NCBI GenBank assembly: GCA_948567375.1
Contig: OX419757.1
Span: 44,950,001-45,014,000, forward strand
Reading direction: 5' to 3'
From: Lunularia cruciata
Taxonomy: Eukaryota; Streptophyta; Marchantiopsida; Lunulariales; Lunulariaceae
Length of the DNA stretch: 64,000 nucleotides
Notes under the pieces: generated by a model
Databases searched by the model: none
What the model saw: the letters and a program-made list of their open reading frames with translations, nothing else
What the model was told of the DNA's origin: nothing
Program-made: the position numbers and the translations under genes
Part shown: positions 23,332 through 34,163 of the stretch, in pieces
Position numbering within the stretch: position 1 is the first letter of the stretch
Layout of the letters: each line of letters begins with the position of its first letter

Positions 23332-24810
23332 TATTCTCCCACTGCTAGTTGGTAACGTCCTTGTTGCCAATGAAGCTTCAAACTCCTAGATGGATATTTG
23401 TGTATTCTGGAGATGAGAGAGAGAAAGAGGTTCCCATGTTGCATTATGAAGGAGATAATCTTTCCAAAGGACCTTGTACTCCGTATGTTGTTGGCAATCT
23501 CATTGGATGTGACGATGTGCAAGGATATGATCAACTTTGGACTCCTCATGATCATTGATATAGACAGGAGGAGGAGGAGGTTGGACATAAGAAGAAAAAG
23601 AAGATGTGTTAGGAACAAAGGGTTTCAAATCAAAAACATGAAAGAGAGGATGGATGCATATATGACAAGGCAAGGCAATCAAGTTAATAAGCGATATGAA
23701 AGATGATTTGGGTGACATCAAGGAGTCCTATCCAATTAGGGGCAAGTTTACAAACTTGGATATCAAGGAGTAGTAGGTTACTAGAGGAAATCATGACCTT
23801 ATCACTGACTTGAAAGTTGAGATCACAAGATAGTGGTCCGCATATTTTTTCTACCGATTTTGAGCAACAAGGAGATGAAATTTGGCTTGTTGGAGTGATT
23901 GGGATATGGAGGTCAAGGAGGTGGAAGTGCAATATATGCAAACTCCATAGTTGCAAGACATTCATCCCAATTGGTATGGTGAATGTTGATGAAGGCACAA
24001 AGCATATCCTCCAAGGTGCAATTTTCACGTTCAATTTTTCATCAGTTTGAGGGTGATAGGCCGTGGACAAAGTAAGCTTGGTGTTGAGTATCTAAAAGAA
24101 TGCTTGACAAAATTTCCCAATGAATTGAGGATCACGGTCGGAGATGAGTATGCAAGGCATCCCATGATGCTTGCAAATAGTGTCAAGGTAGATCTACATC
24201 AATGTTGGAGCATCCATGGTATCAACAGTTGGTGCTAAATGGATTTGCTTACTAACCTTATCCAAGCTTGAAGTAAGGTAACACAATCATTTTGTTACCT
24301 TGCTTTGTCTTGGGCAAGGATGTGATGAGATCCAAGCTCACATGTTCCCGTTGAGCAGATGGAATGGGGAGTGGTTGAAAGAGTCCACTTGGTTTCTAAT
24401 TACTAGCCTTGTTGTGTTGGCGGCTCTCACACAATCAAACAAACTCTCAAACATCTTGTGTCATGTTGGGCCACCACCATTGGCATTGAAAAGTACTCAA
24501 GGTCTTTTCCACACCCATGTAAGCAAAAATTGGTAAAGCATGAGCTTCTTGGAGGCGCACAAGTCAAAGATCACCCTTGGTAGGAACATAAATCCGGTTC
24601 TCATAGAATAGATTACCTTCCTTGTAGAAGAAAGTATTGTACTCCTTGTTGCATGCAACAAGACAGCCTTGTACCATCTAAAAGAAAGGATCTTGTTGTA
24701 GAGATGTCTTAAACTTGATTTGGACTTTGGAGTCAACTTATACCACTGTGATGAGAGGAAGAGACTTCAAATCAAGTTGTTGTGATAGGGCATCAGGGAT
24801 GATATAGAAC
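23332..24810 (-). pseudogene. Element B integrase and chromodomain remnants
   Basis: Homologous to 9,975-11,520 of element A. The minus strand reads integrase fragments such as MSTAYHPQTD near 24,040-24,070, ISSPCCSKS and KLAPNWIG, then a degraded chromodomain near 23,400-23,560. At least one internal deletion relative to A lies near 23,920 (the FAYNNS region is shortened), with many frameshifts. It ends at the family C insertion. Confidence 0.75.
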
Positions 24811-25491
24811 TATAACACTCATTTTTGCATGTGTGTGGTATTGTGATATTTAGTTTAGTATTAAAATTACTTGAGAGATATTATTTATATAGAGATAAAG
24901 GATGGTTCTACATTAGTCATGATTAGCTAAATTTAGTCATATCTAAGATAATGAGGACCTTACTTTAGAGGAATTAGAAAAGATGAGCACCACTATTTTA
25001 GATTCTAGTGTGTTGACTTGGTATTATTCTTAGGTTTTTTGCTTTGAGGAAAGAGTTGAGAACTCTTGGGCCCACAAGCCTTTTGTTTTGGATTCTTCTA
25101 TAGTCCAAGGATAGCCCATGTGAAGGAATCCTTGACTTAGTAGTTGGGTCAAGATAAAATCACATGCTTAGTGGAATATGCCCATGTGGATGGATATTCC
25201 TTAATACTTTTTTACTTTACTTGACTTTTAGCCTAGTAACTTGAGTTACTCTAGTAATTAATAACTTTGGTGCATAATTATTTCACAAGTATATAAACTA
25301 AGGGTGAGGAAGTACTCATCATCCTTTCATTTGCAACTATCTCTCTCTCATTGAGTTCTCTAATGAGCAATGTCTTGAGTATTGGAGTGTTAGCCTTGGA
25401 GGAGTATGATGGAGTTGGGATTCCTTGCCTTCTTAGTCCATGGTGCGCTACCATAATAGCCATTAAAGGTTCATCTTGAGTGAGAGACAGG
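24811..25491 (+). repeat. 5' LTR of element C (main part)
   Basis: Same repeat as 13,562-14,202 (reverse) and 32,585-32,928. The start TATAAC corresponds to TGTAAC in copy 1. A TATA-like TATATAAA lies at about 25,290-25,297, followed by an AACTATCTCTCTCTCATTG tract. The remaining 10 bp lie beyond element D at 32,108-32,117. Confidence 0.7.
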
Positions 25492-26231
25492 TGTAATACC
25501 AATGGTTAGCCATATGATCTAGATGTGAAATTTGGTTTGGTAACATCTAGAATGATGTTATATATGATGGTCAAAATAGATCAGATAGAAGTATCACCAA
25601 AAGAGTACTTCTACTAATAGGGCAGAAACCGAAATAGACTTGAGAACCTTAGAACCAATAGCTAGACATATGATTTAAAGGTGAGAATTGGTTTGGTAAC
25701 ATCTGGAAGGATGTTACACATGATGGACTAAACAGATCAGAAAGAGGTATCACCAAAAGGGGACTTCTACTAATAGAGTAGGAACCGAAATATGCCTGAA
25801 ATCTTTGAAGGCAATTTTGGAGGCCTAAACGGATGAATTAGGCCTCCAAAATGTGCAGATTCCCCCCCACCAACAGAGGAATGGCTGGCCTTCCCTCCCC
25901 CCTGGTTTGTCTCATCGAGAGCTTTCCAACGATACCTTACTCATGTGATTCTGAGATTCCTACAGGAAGATTCCCTAAAAGATTCCCTCCGGTCAAAGCT
26001 CATTTGACCAATCAGATAGGACCTAGACCAGACAGGTCACCCATCCAAGTAAGTAATCCAAGGGTGGAGCTTGCTGACATGTCACCTATCTGTGTCCCTA
26101 ATCCTATGGTGGAGCTTCCTTGGAGGAGATCCTCTTTGTCTATATAATAAAGAGAAGGTGCTCCTTGGGGCATCGAATGTTTGAGTGTGCAATCTATGTT
26201 TTCTCTCTTCTCTTGTCCTCGGAGTATTACA
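25492..26231 (+). repeat. 5' LTR of chromovirus D
   Basis: 740 bp, starting TGTAATACCAA and ending GAGTATTACA. The first part of U3 is a diverged tandem duplication of about 160 bp (units from 25,492 and about 25,650). Each unit has ACCAAT(A/G)G(C/T)TAG, GGTAACATCTGGAAGG-like text and ACTTCTACTAATAG. A TATA box TATATAATAA lies at 26,141-26,150. A short poly-C tract lies near 25,863. Confidence 0.95.
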
Positions 26232-26232
26232 A

Positions 26233-26244
26233 TGGTATCAGAGC
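26233..26244 (+). promoter_or_regulatory. Primer-binding site of element D (initiator Met tRNA)
   Basis: TGGTATCAGAGC starts one base after the LTR end. It is the standard complement of the 3' end of plant initiator methionine tRNA used to prime minus-strand synthesis. Confidence 0.93.
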
Positions 26245-26371
26245 GAGTGTTCTAGTCCAAGAGAGTGGATCACCCATCTTGGAATAGCACGAACTACTGA
26301 AACTGAGTAATTTGAGGTGGAGAACATAGAGTAATCACTAGACTTAGGAAGGACTTTAGAGAGCGGATGGG

Positions 26372-27921
26372 ATGGATGCGCCGGGGGGACAATTTCCCAC
26401 ACCTAGCTTTCCATTCTCAAACCCATTCCACATCAAGGTTATGTACATCCAGCGTGAGCAGATGAGAGTATCGCTAGTTTATCACTTTGGTGCGGAATTC
26501 ATGGACAGAGTGATGAACTCACCAAACCCGGTGATTCTACTTGTGGTGATATATGATAGAGAGTGGGATTTGACAATCTACATTCTATTATGATAATATG
26601 GATATGAATGTCCCAAATCCTATCCCTTTCAACACTCAAGTAGAAATCCGTTATGTAGTGAGGCCAAAATTGTTGTTTAGAGATTTTGTGGTTAGGAATT
26701 TTGGCGAGGAGTATTATCAACGAGTGATAGCTTCTGAGGTCCCAATGGTAGTTCCGATAATTCGTGCGCCTTTGAGAGTGATTATATTGACTCTGTATTG
26801 AAGTAGACGTTAGCAATTGGGTGTTGCAAGAACCATGGATCCGCAGTTGCAAGAGCTGGTGCAAGGAATGCAAGGGATGTTGAATGAATTTCGAGAGATT
26901 AAGATGACTATGGAGACATTGCAAAGTCAAGTGCAGATCCTCAGGAACGATCAAGCCATGCAAGAAGAAGAGTCGTCTCAAAACCCAGTACCTGCGACCG
27001 AAGTACTTGGAGAGGCACCCGTGCCTACAAACCCTATCAATGATGAAGCCACATTGCTACTCCGGATGAAGAAGACCTGCAACATTGAGCCTTACAAGGG
27101 GTAGCGTACGATGGGAGTAGTGGAGAATTGGATCTCGAGAATGAATCGATATTTTTGATTGTTCTCAATAGAGATCACAGAGCATGTTGCAGGCGTGTTT
27201 GCATGTGGGTACTTGACCGATAAAGCCCTCACATGGTATGATGCTTGGGAACGATCCATGCTGGCAGAGAGAAGGGAGGTCACATGGACAGCAATGCAAG
27301 AAGGACTGCTCAAGAATTTCCAATCGGTGGATTCTGTGCAGATGGCTCGAACCCGCTATGGGGATTGAGACAGAAGAATAGCATACAAGAGTATGTGGAG
27401 GCCTTTCTGGATCTACAAGTCGCAATCACCGACATGAGTCCAGCAGAGGCTCTCAACAATTTCAAACGAGGGTTGAAAAAGCGGATTTGCCAAGAAGTCA
27501 TGGTGCAAAACCCTCGCACGGTATTTGAAGCTATTGCTTGTGCGTAGAGAATAGCCGGAGCATTAAGTGGAGGTGAAGGAGTAGTTCCACCTCAACATTA
27601 TCGGGCAGAAATGCTACACATGGGTGGACCAGTACCAATGGAATTGGGCAACCTTCGATTTTGAGATTGAGGAGTACAGCCGCTTCAAGGAGAGCGGGGA
27701 CGGGTAGAAGAACGAAGAGATGGAGTCCCACAAGGAGAAGGGACTTGAGGAGAACAATGCCATTGTTACAATTGTGGCCGTATTGGGCACATATCTACCA
27801 ATTGTCGCACTCGTTTCCCTAGAGGCACTCGGCCTTCGTACAGGCGATCTTTGAACAACATGGAGAGGCACATTGAAGAGGAGGAGGTGGAAACCACTTC
27901 GGAAAACAAAGATCACCAGTA
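26372..27921 (+). pseudogene. Element D gag
   Basis: A leader ORF begins ATG 26,372 (MDAPGGQFPTPSFPF). The main gag is readable from ATG 26,835 (MDPQLQELVQGMQGML, coiled-coil-like). The capsid region (GYLTDKALTWYDAWE) lies near 27,200-27,260, followed by VEAFLDLQVAITDMSP. One zinc knuckle, CYNCGRIGHISTNC, lies at 27,764-27,805. Stops are at 27,102, 27,156, 27,545, 27,662, 27,668 and 27,746. A one-base loss near 27,367 shifts the frame, and another shift occurs near 27,990 before the protease. Every one of these stops is TGA or TAG at a site where a C-to-T change from CGA or CAG is the simplest cause. Confidence 0.85.
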
Positions 27922-28017
27922 AATGTACCTCGCTGCCTTACTGGCTTAATAAGGAAGCAGAGAAGCGAGGGAAGGAAGAAGAATAATGCGCAAAGATCCT
28001 GAAAGGCAACCTCACAA

Positions 28018-28371
28018 TTGATTGTCGTGAATGGAATCCTGGAAGGTAATCAAGTGAGAGTATTAATAGATCCGGGAGCAATAGAGAATTTCTTGTCTCG
28101 CTTTGTTGCAATAAGCTTAGGAATGGATCTAGAGAGAGATGGAAGTGAAGAAGTAGAGCTACCAAATGGGCAAACAGAGAGGATTGAATCATTACCTAGA
28201 CGGGTAACCCTCTCTGTAGGAGAATATCAGGAAGCAATTGAGTGGCGAATGATACAGTTAGCCCGTTATGATGCAATTTTAGGCATGCCATGGATGGAGC
28301 AATACAACCCAATGGTGGATTGGAGGAAGAAAGTAGTGAGAACCCACCAATGGTCAAAATATTGGGGTTAA
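28018..28371 (+). pseudogene. Element D aspartic protease
   Basis: About 117 codons: IVVNGILEGNQVRVLID, then PGAIENFLS, and DAILGMPWMEQYNP at the end. It fits the retropepsin fold of plant Ty3 elements. The catalytic triplet at 28,069-28,077 reads Asp-Pro-Gly rather than Asp-Ser-Gly or Asp-Thr-Gly, which would be expected to impair it. The ORF ends at a stop after YWG, and pol continues in another frame. Confidence 0.82.
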
Positions 28372-28379
28372 AGAAAAAT

Positions 28380-29802
28380 CACACAGGCAGAAACTGCCTC
28401 TACATGTTGTAGGGACGACAACTGTCTGTAAGACCGATAGATGTTTTATGGGTCTAATAAGAGAAGTCCAGAGTGCACAACTTGCTGGACAAATTCCTGA
28501 GAAATTGAAGGATGTGGTGGATGAGTTTCAAGATGTCTTTCCCGATGATCTACCCTCAGGATTACCACCTAAAAGGCGAGTAGATCACAAATAGAGACAC
28601 TCCCAAGGAAGACACCTCCTTGTAAGGCCCCATATCGCCTATCACCTCATGAGTTGGAGGAGTGTAAGACTCAAATTGAGGAGATGCTACAGAAAGGGTT
28701 CATCCAACCTAGCATATCACCATATGGGGCACCTGTCTTGTTTGTGAAGAAGAAGGATGGTACAATGCGCATGTGCATTGACTATCGGGGTCTCAATCAG
28801 CAAACATTGAAGAAAAAATACCCCTTACCTCGCATGGATGACCTGTTTGATCAACTCCATGGAGCGAGATACTTCACCAAACTGGACTTGCTAAGCGGTT
28901 ACAATCAAATCTGAATTGCAGAGGAGGATGTGTACAAAACTGCCTTTTGAACTAGGTATGGCCACTTTGAGTATCTTGTGATGCCCTTTGGCCTCACCAA
29001 TGAGCCTGCCACTTTCATGAGCCTAATGAATGACATATTTTGTCCATACTTGGATAAGTCTGTTATCGTCTTCTTGGACGATATCTTAGTATATAGTAGC
29101 ACGATGACAGAACACAAACAACATCTGCGAGAGGTCTTCCAGATTCTAAGATAGAATCAGTTGGACGCCAAAATCTCATAGTGTGAGTTTGGCAAGTCTG
29201 AAGTAGACTACTTAGGGCATAGAGTAAGTGCAGAGGGCATTCAAGTATTGACAAATAAAATAGAGGTCATTCAAAAATGGAGTGCCCCCAAAGATCAGAC
29301 TCAACTTAAGAGCTTCTTGGGGTTGACGGGATTCTATCGTAGATTTGTCAAGGACTTCTCCAAGGTTGCACAGCCTTTAACGGCACTACTTGGCAAGGGG
29401 AAGAAGTGGACATGGGGAACTGCACAAGAGTTGGCCTTTCAAGAATTGAAGGCCGCCTTACTACATGCACCAATCTTGAAGTGGTATGACCCAAAATGTC
29501 CAATCAAGTTGGCTACGGATGCATCAGGCGTAGCAATAGGAGCAGTCCTACAACAAGAGTGGCATGACGGATGGCATCCAATTGCATATTTCTCTCGAAA
29601 GTTGTTACCGGAAGAGCGCAACTACCACACCACGGAACGAGAAGAGTTAGCCATCGTTCTAGCAACCAAGCATTGGAAGCACTACCTGGGCGAGAAGGCA
29701 TTTGTAGTAGAGACAGACCACAAACCTCTAGTCTACCTCGAGACGCAGAAGGACCTATCTCGTCGCTAAATTTGGTGGGCAGAGTGGCGACAACGCTTCA
29801 AC
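28380..29802 (+). pseudogene. Element D reverse transcriptase and RNase H
   Basis: The RT palm begins with [11 protein letters not shown] and continues [42 protein letters not shown] and the intact catalytic box [12 protein letters not shown] near 29,056-29,091. The connection and RNase H follow (SFLGLTGFYRRFVKDF, IKLATDASGVAIGAVLQQ, REELAIVLATKHWKHYL, VETDHKPLVYLE). The frame is constant from about 28,640 to 31,344 except for stops at 28,912, 28,948, 29,152, 29,179 and 29,767. The RT N-terminal portion (28,380-28,640) is in other frames. Catalytic residues are otherwise kept. Confidence 0.9.
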
Positions 29803-31344
29803 ATGACAATCACCTACGTGGAAGGTAAGAAGCAACTTGCAGATGCATTCACTCGCATGCCAATGGCCAACAACTTGGTGGCAGAGGTTAAGATTAACCC
29901 TGAATTTTGGCAAGAGATTCTAGATGCTACACAAATTGATCCACAGATTGTAGAAGCGCAATTGTCCAAAGGTGTCACCAGCACCCAAGGACTCACTTTT
30001 TGGGAGGGCCGATTGTGGATCCCAAATGTCCCAGAATTATGCACCACCATTCTAGCGGAATGTCATGATTCGGCCATTGCAGCTCATGTCGGAGTGGACA
30101 AGACCTTGGAGGCAGTCAAGCGCCATTACTATTGGCCCAAGATGAGCAACAATGTGATGGACTATGTGCGTAGCTGCCTACTTTGTCAACAAAACAAAGC
30201 TTCTAATCAAGCTCCTGCAGGGCTCCTTCAACCTCTTCCCACTCCTACCCAACGTTGGGAACAAGTGAGTATGGATCTCATCTGTGAATTACCCAAGACC
30301 ACCTCAAGGTTTGACTCCATTGTGGTCTTTGTGGACCGGCTCAGTAAAATGATTCATGTACGCCCTACCACCAAGGAGGTGACCGCTCCGCAACTAGCTC
30401 AACTATACTTAGATGCAGTCTTTGCTCACCATGGCTTGTCTAGAGTACTCATCACCGATAGAGGCACCCAATTCACCAGTTTGTTTTGGCAAACCTTTGG
30501 TTTCTTCAAAACCAAGTTGGCCATGTCTACAGCTTACCACCCACAAACAGATGGCCAAACAGAGCGGCCTAATCGCACGATTGAAGACATGTTACGCGAC
30601 TTCACCTTAGAAGAGCAAGAGAGGTGGGACACCCTACTACCGTTGGTGGAATTCGCTTACAACAATTCAGTGAATGCCTCCACCCAGGTCACTCCGTTCT
30701 TCCTCATGTATGGTGAGCATCCCTTCACACCCTCTAGCTTGATGAAGATCCGTCCAGTGACTACCAAGGTTGATGCAGTCAACACATTTGTTTCTAGAAT
30801 CCAACAAGGTGTGGAGAGCGCCAAGCACAAGTTACAGATTGCGCAAAATCGACAAAAGCAGTATGCTAATGCACACCGTAGGCACATGGAGTTCAATGTT
30901 GGGGATCAAGTGTGGCTATCGACAACCAACCTCACATTAGTTGGCTCTCGTAAGGTCAGACCTCGTTTTATTGGGCCTTTCTCAATTCTTCGTTGCATCG
31001 GCGCTGTGGCCTATCACCTTGAGCTACCACCACACATGAAGATCCATCCAGTGTTCCATGTCTCCCTATTACGCAGATATGCTCCCCGATCAGGCCAAGG
31101 TACTTCCACACAGGACATTCGACCTTGTCCAACAGTCATTGATGGCATAGAGGAATATGAAGTGGAGCGGATTCTCCAAAAACGCATGCGTGGTACTCGC
31201 CATCTACGGGTGGAATATCTAGTACAATGGAAAGGTTACCCCCTCTATGAAGCAACCTGGGAACCCGCTGCCAATTTGGCACATGCACCGGTGTTGGTGC
31301 AAGCATTTGAGCAACAATTGCACAACGAGGATGTTGCGTCTTAA
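29803..31344 (+). CDS. Element D integrase with chromodomain, uninterrupted ORF
   Basis: 513 codons from the ATG at 29,803; natural translation would come from the upstream polyprotein, so this ATG is only the first Met after a stop. Residues 1-20 are the end of RNase H. The zinc finger has H88, H95, C125 and C128. The catalytic triad is D158, D219 and E254 (DD35E spacing) in SMDLI, LITDRGTQF and DGQTERPNRT. The GPF module is at 391-393. The chromodomain is at about 451-495 (YEVERIL, EYLVQWKGYP, EATWEP). All key residues are present. Chromovirus integrases insert new copies in the nucleus, and the chromodomain is thought to bind histone marks. The stop at 31,344 is 14 bp before the 3' LTR and overlaps the start of the purine tract. 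Confidence 0.93.
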   Translation: MTITYVEGKKQLADAFTRMPMANNLVAEVKINPEFWQEILDATQIDPQIVEAQLSKGVTSTQGLTFWEGRLWIPNVPELCTTILAECHDSAIAAHVGVDKTLEAVKRHYYWPKMSNNVMDYVRSCLLCQQNKASNQAPAGLLQPLPTPTQRWEQVSMDLICELPKTTSRFDSIVVFVDRLSKMIHVRPTTKEVTAPQLAQLYLDAVFAHHGLSRVLITDRGTQFTSLFWQTFGFFKTKLAMSTAYHPQTDGQTERPNRTIEDMLRDFTLEEQERWDTLLPLVEFAYNNSVNASTQVTPFFLMYGEHPFTPSSLMKIRPVTTKVDAVNTFVSRIQQGVESAKHKLQIAQNRQKQYANAHRRHMEFNVGDQVWLSTTNLTLVGSRKVRPRFIGPFSILRCIGAVAYHLELPPHMKIHPVFHVSLLRRYAPRSGQGTSTQDIRPCPTVIDGIEEYEVERILQKRMRGTRHLRVEYLVQWKGYPLYEATWEPAANLAHAPVLVQAFEQQLHNEDVAS

Positions 31345-31357
31345 AAGGAGGGAGGTC
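31342..31357 (+). promoter_or_regulatory. Polypurine tract of element D
   Basis: AAAAGGAGGGAGG lies directly upstream of the 3' LTR TG at 31,358, the position of plus-strand primer formation in LTR retroelements. Confidence 0.85.
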
Positions 31358-32102
31358 TGTAATACCAACGGTTAGCCATATGATCTAGATGTGAAATTCG
31401 GTTTGGTAACATCTAGAATGATGTTATATATGATGGTCAAAATAGATCAGATAGAAGTATCACCAAAAGAGTACTTCTACTAATAGGGCAGAAACCGAAA
31501 TAGACTTGAGAACCTTAGAACCAATAGCTAGACATATGATTTAAAGGTGAGAATTGGTTTGGTAACATCTGGAAGGATGTTACACATGATGGACTAAACA
31601 GATCAGAAAGAGATATCACCAAAAGTGGACTTCTACTAATAGAGTAGGAACCGAAATATGCCTGAAATCTTTGAAGGCAATTTCGGAGGCCTAAACGGAT
31701 GAATTAGGCCTCCAAACTGTGCAGATCCTCCCCCCCCCCCCCCATGGAGGAAAGGCTGGCCTTCCGTCCCCCTGATTTGTCTCGTTGAGAGCTTTCCAAT
31801 GGTACCTTACTCATGTGATTCTGAGATTCCTACAGGATGATTCCCTAAAAGATTCCCTCCAGTCAAAGCTCATTTGACCAATCAGATAGGACCTAGACCA
31901 GACAGGTCACCCATCCAAGTAAGTAATCCAAGGGTGGAGCTTGCTGACATGTCACCTATCTGTGTCCCTAATCCTATGGTGGAGCTTCCTTGGAGGAGAT
32001 CCTCTTTGTCTATATAATAAAGAGAAGGTGCTCCCTTGGGGCATCGAATGTTTGAGTGTGCAATCTATGTTTTCTCTCTTCTCTTGTCCTCGGAGTATTA
32101 CA
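31358..32102 (+). repeat. 3' LTR of chromovirus D
   Basis: 745 bp, same structure as the 5' LTR, including the duplicated U3 module and TATA box (32,011-32,020). It differs in a longer poly-C run near 31,728-31,743 and scattered substitutions. It ends GAGTATTACA, followed by the ACAGG duplication. Confidence 0.95.
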
Positions 32103-32239
32103 ACAGGCCGGCTCACATTTTTGGTTTTATTATTGGGACCTCTCTAGAAGGCAAGATAATGTTTCACGTAAAATCCTATATTAGACAGAAGGAGGCTATG
32201 AGAGCTCACTTGAAGAGAACATTAGGAGAGGAGAGGGCT

Positions 32240-32581
32240 GAACTTATGTTAGAGAACCATTTGTATACCGTGTATTTCATTATAATGTCTTTTAGGTGAT
32301 TTTGTATTTCTTGTACACATGAGAAGATTTGGAGAGATTGTGGGAGGTGGATTGCAGATTTGGGGATTACGGTAATTTTGGGCAAAATCTCAAGTTTTAG
32401 ATCTGGACTTGAATTTATGTTAGAGAACCATTTGTATACCGTGTATTTCATTATAATGTCTTTTAGGTGATTTTGTATTTCTTGTACACATGAGAAGATT
32501 TGGAGAGATTGTGTGAGGTGGATTGCAAATTTGGGGATTACGGTAATTTTGGGCAAAATCTCAAGTTTTAGATCTGGACTT
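32240..32581 (+). repeat. 171-bp tandem duplication in element C interior
   Basis: Units 32,240-32,410 and 32,411-32,581 differ at about three positions (for example GAACTT/GAATTT and GTGGGAGG/GTGTGAGG). Each begins GAA(C/T)TTATGTTAGAG and ends GATCTGGACTT. The near identity points to a recent duplication. Confidence 0.92.
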
Positions 32582-32584
32582 GAT

Positions 32585-32928
32585 ACCTTAAAATCACATG
32601 CTTAGTGGAATATTCCCATGTAGATAGATATCCTTTATACTTTTTGACTTTGCTTGACTTTTAGCATAGTAACTTGAGTTACTATGGTAAATAGTAATTT
32701 TTGTGCATAACTATTTCACAAGTAAATAAACAAGGGGTGAGGAGATACTGATCATCCTTTGATTTGCAACTATCTCTCTCTCATTGAGTTCTCTAGTGAG
32801 CAATGTCTTGAGTCTTGGAGTGTTAGCCTTGGAGGAGTATGATGAAGTTGGAGTTCCCTGCCTTCTTAGTCCATGGTGTATTACCATAATCAGAGGTTCA
32901 TCCTAAGTGAGAGATAGGCCAACTAACA
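32585..32928 (+). repeat. Truncated 3' LTR of element C
   Basis: Matches 25,148-25,491 plus 32,108-32,117; the first half of the LTR is absent. It ends CTAACA and is followed by the second copy of the AGAAC target duplication, after which element B text resumes. Confidence 0.7.
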
Positions 32929-32932
32929 GAAC

Positions 32933-34163
32933 CAACCGGGTTTGTATTCAAGTTTGATGGCAAACAATTGTAGTTGTTCCTCCCATCAATGATGTTGATT
33001 GTTCATATGTTCCAAGTGTAATGTCTGCAACAATGGTTTGTGATCAATTTGCATGATCACTTGTTTCTCCAAGAGATAATGCCTCCATACCTTGATGGTA
33101 TACACCATTGTGAGTTGCTCTCAATCTTGAGTAGAGTAACTCCTTTCAGCCATATTTAGTTGGTAAGACACAAAGAAAATGGGATGCAATCCATCTAGGA
33201 ATTCTTGTTGCAACACGACTCCAATCACAAAGTTAGAAGCATCAAAATCAACCACACAAGGTAGTTGAGGATCATATGGTTGAAGAATAGGTCTTGAAGA
33301 CACCATATATTTCAACTTCTTTGTTGTCTTCTAGAATGCTTCTTTGTGCTTGTTATTCCATTCCATTCCAAAGCTTGAGTTCTTCTCCAAGAGATCAGTC
33401 AATGGTGTGGCCACATGAGCATAATAATGGATGAACCATCGGTAAAAATTAGTCAATCTATTAAATGCTCATACTTCTATAGTATCCTTTGGAGTAGGCC
33501 AATCAATAATGGCTTTGATTTTCTTTGTTCTATCTTGATCCCCTCTGATGAGATCTTGTGACCCAAGAAGGTAAGTTCCTTCTACCAAAATACACACTTT
33601 GACTTCTTGCAGTAAAATTTCCACTATTGTAGTCGTCTTTAGACTTTACACACATGATTCATGTATTCTACCTCTCTCTTGCTATAGATTAAGATATCAT
33701 CCAAGAACACCCCCACATACCAATCTAATAGTCCATCTAACACCCGATGCATCTGATCCATGAAGACTATTGGAGCATTAGTGAGCCCAAAAGGTAGAAC
33801 TCTCCACTCAAAATGCCCATACCTTGTGCAAAAGGCAATCTTTTGCACATCCTCCCTATCAATGGGGATTTTCCAGTAGCCGCTGCAAAGATCCAACTTG
33901 GATAAGTACGGTGGTCCACTTAGTTGATCAAGCATGCATCAATTTGAGGCAAGGGATATGTATTCTTCATTGTTTGTTTATTGAGCCCGTGGTAGTCAAT
34001 AAAAAAATAAATTCCTCCATCCTTCTTTGGAACAAAGAGTACTAGTGCTTCCCAAGGAGATGTATTATGCCGTATGAAATCCTTTTCCAACAACTCCATA
34101 AGTGTTGTTCACAACTCTTCTAATTCCTTTGGTGAGAGCCAATATATTGGTCTACTCACTAGA
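32933..34163 (-). pseudogene. Element B RNase H and reverse transcriptase
   Basis: The minus strand reads RNase H (VVDFDASNFVIG, LNMAERSYS) at 33,121-33,315 and RT ([31 protein letters not shown]) at 33,639-33,935. The catalytic box FLDD is intact at about 33,696-33,707, in contrast to element A. Frameshifts separate the pieces. It ends where a solo D-family LTR is inserted. Confidence 0.85.

Larger units (their letters stand above)
25492..32102 (+). mobile_element. Ty3/gypsy chromovirus D, nearly complete
   Basis: LTRs at 25,492-26,231 and 31,358-32,102. The flanking duplication ACAGG is exact (25,487-25,491 and 32,103-32,107). A perfect initiator-Met tRNA primer site follows the 5' LTR, and a purine tract (AAAAGGAGGGAGG) precedes the 3' LTR. 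The internal order is gag with one zinc knuckle, protease, RT, RNase H, integrase, chromodomain. The LTRs differ at roughly 20-30 sites by eye, making it the youngest insertion in the nest. About ten stops and a few frameshifts block translation, mostly in gag and RT; the integrase end is open. Confidence 0.95.
24811..32928 (+). mobile_element. LTR element C (degenerate), host of chromovirus D
   Basis: The left LTR begins TATAACACTC at 24,811. It is interrupted by D at 25,492 and finishes CCGGCTCACA at 32,108-32,117. A 3' LTR truncated at its 5' side occupies 32,585-32,928, ending CCAACTAACA. AGAAC occurs immediately before 24,811 and at 32,928-32,932, giving a 4-5 bp target duplication. Only about 470 bp of internal sequence remain (32,118-32,584), mostly a 171-bp tandem duplication, so it cannot be classified. 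It may be a non-autonomous (TRIM- or LARD-like) or deleted element. Confidence 0.65.
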
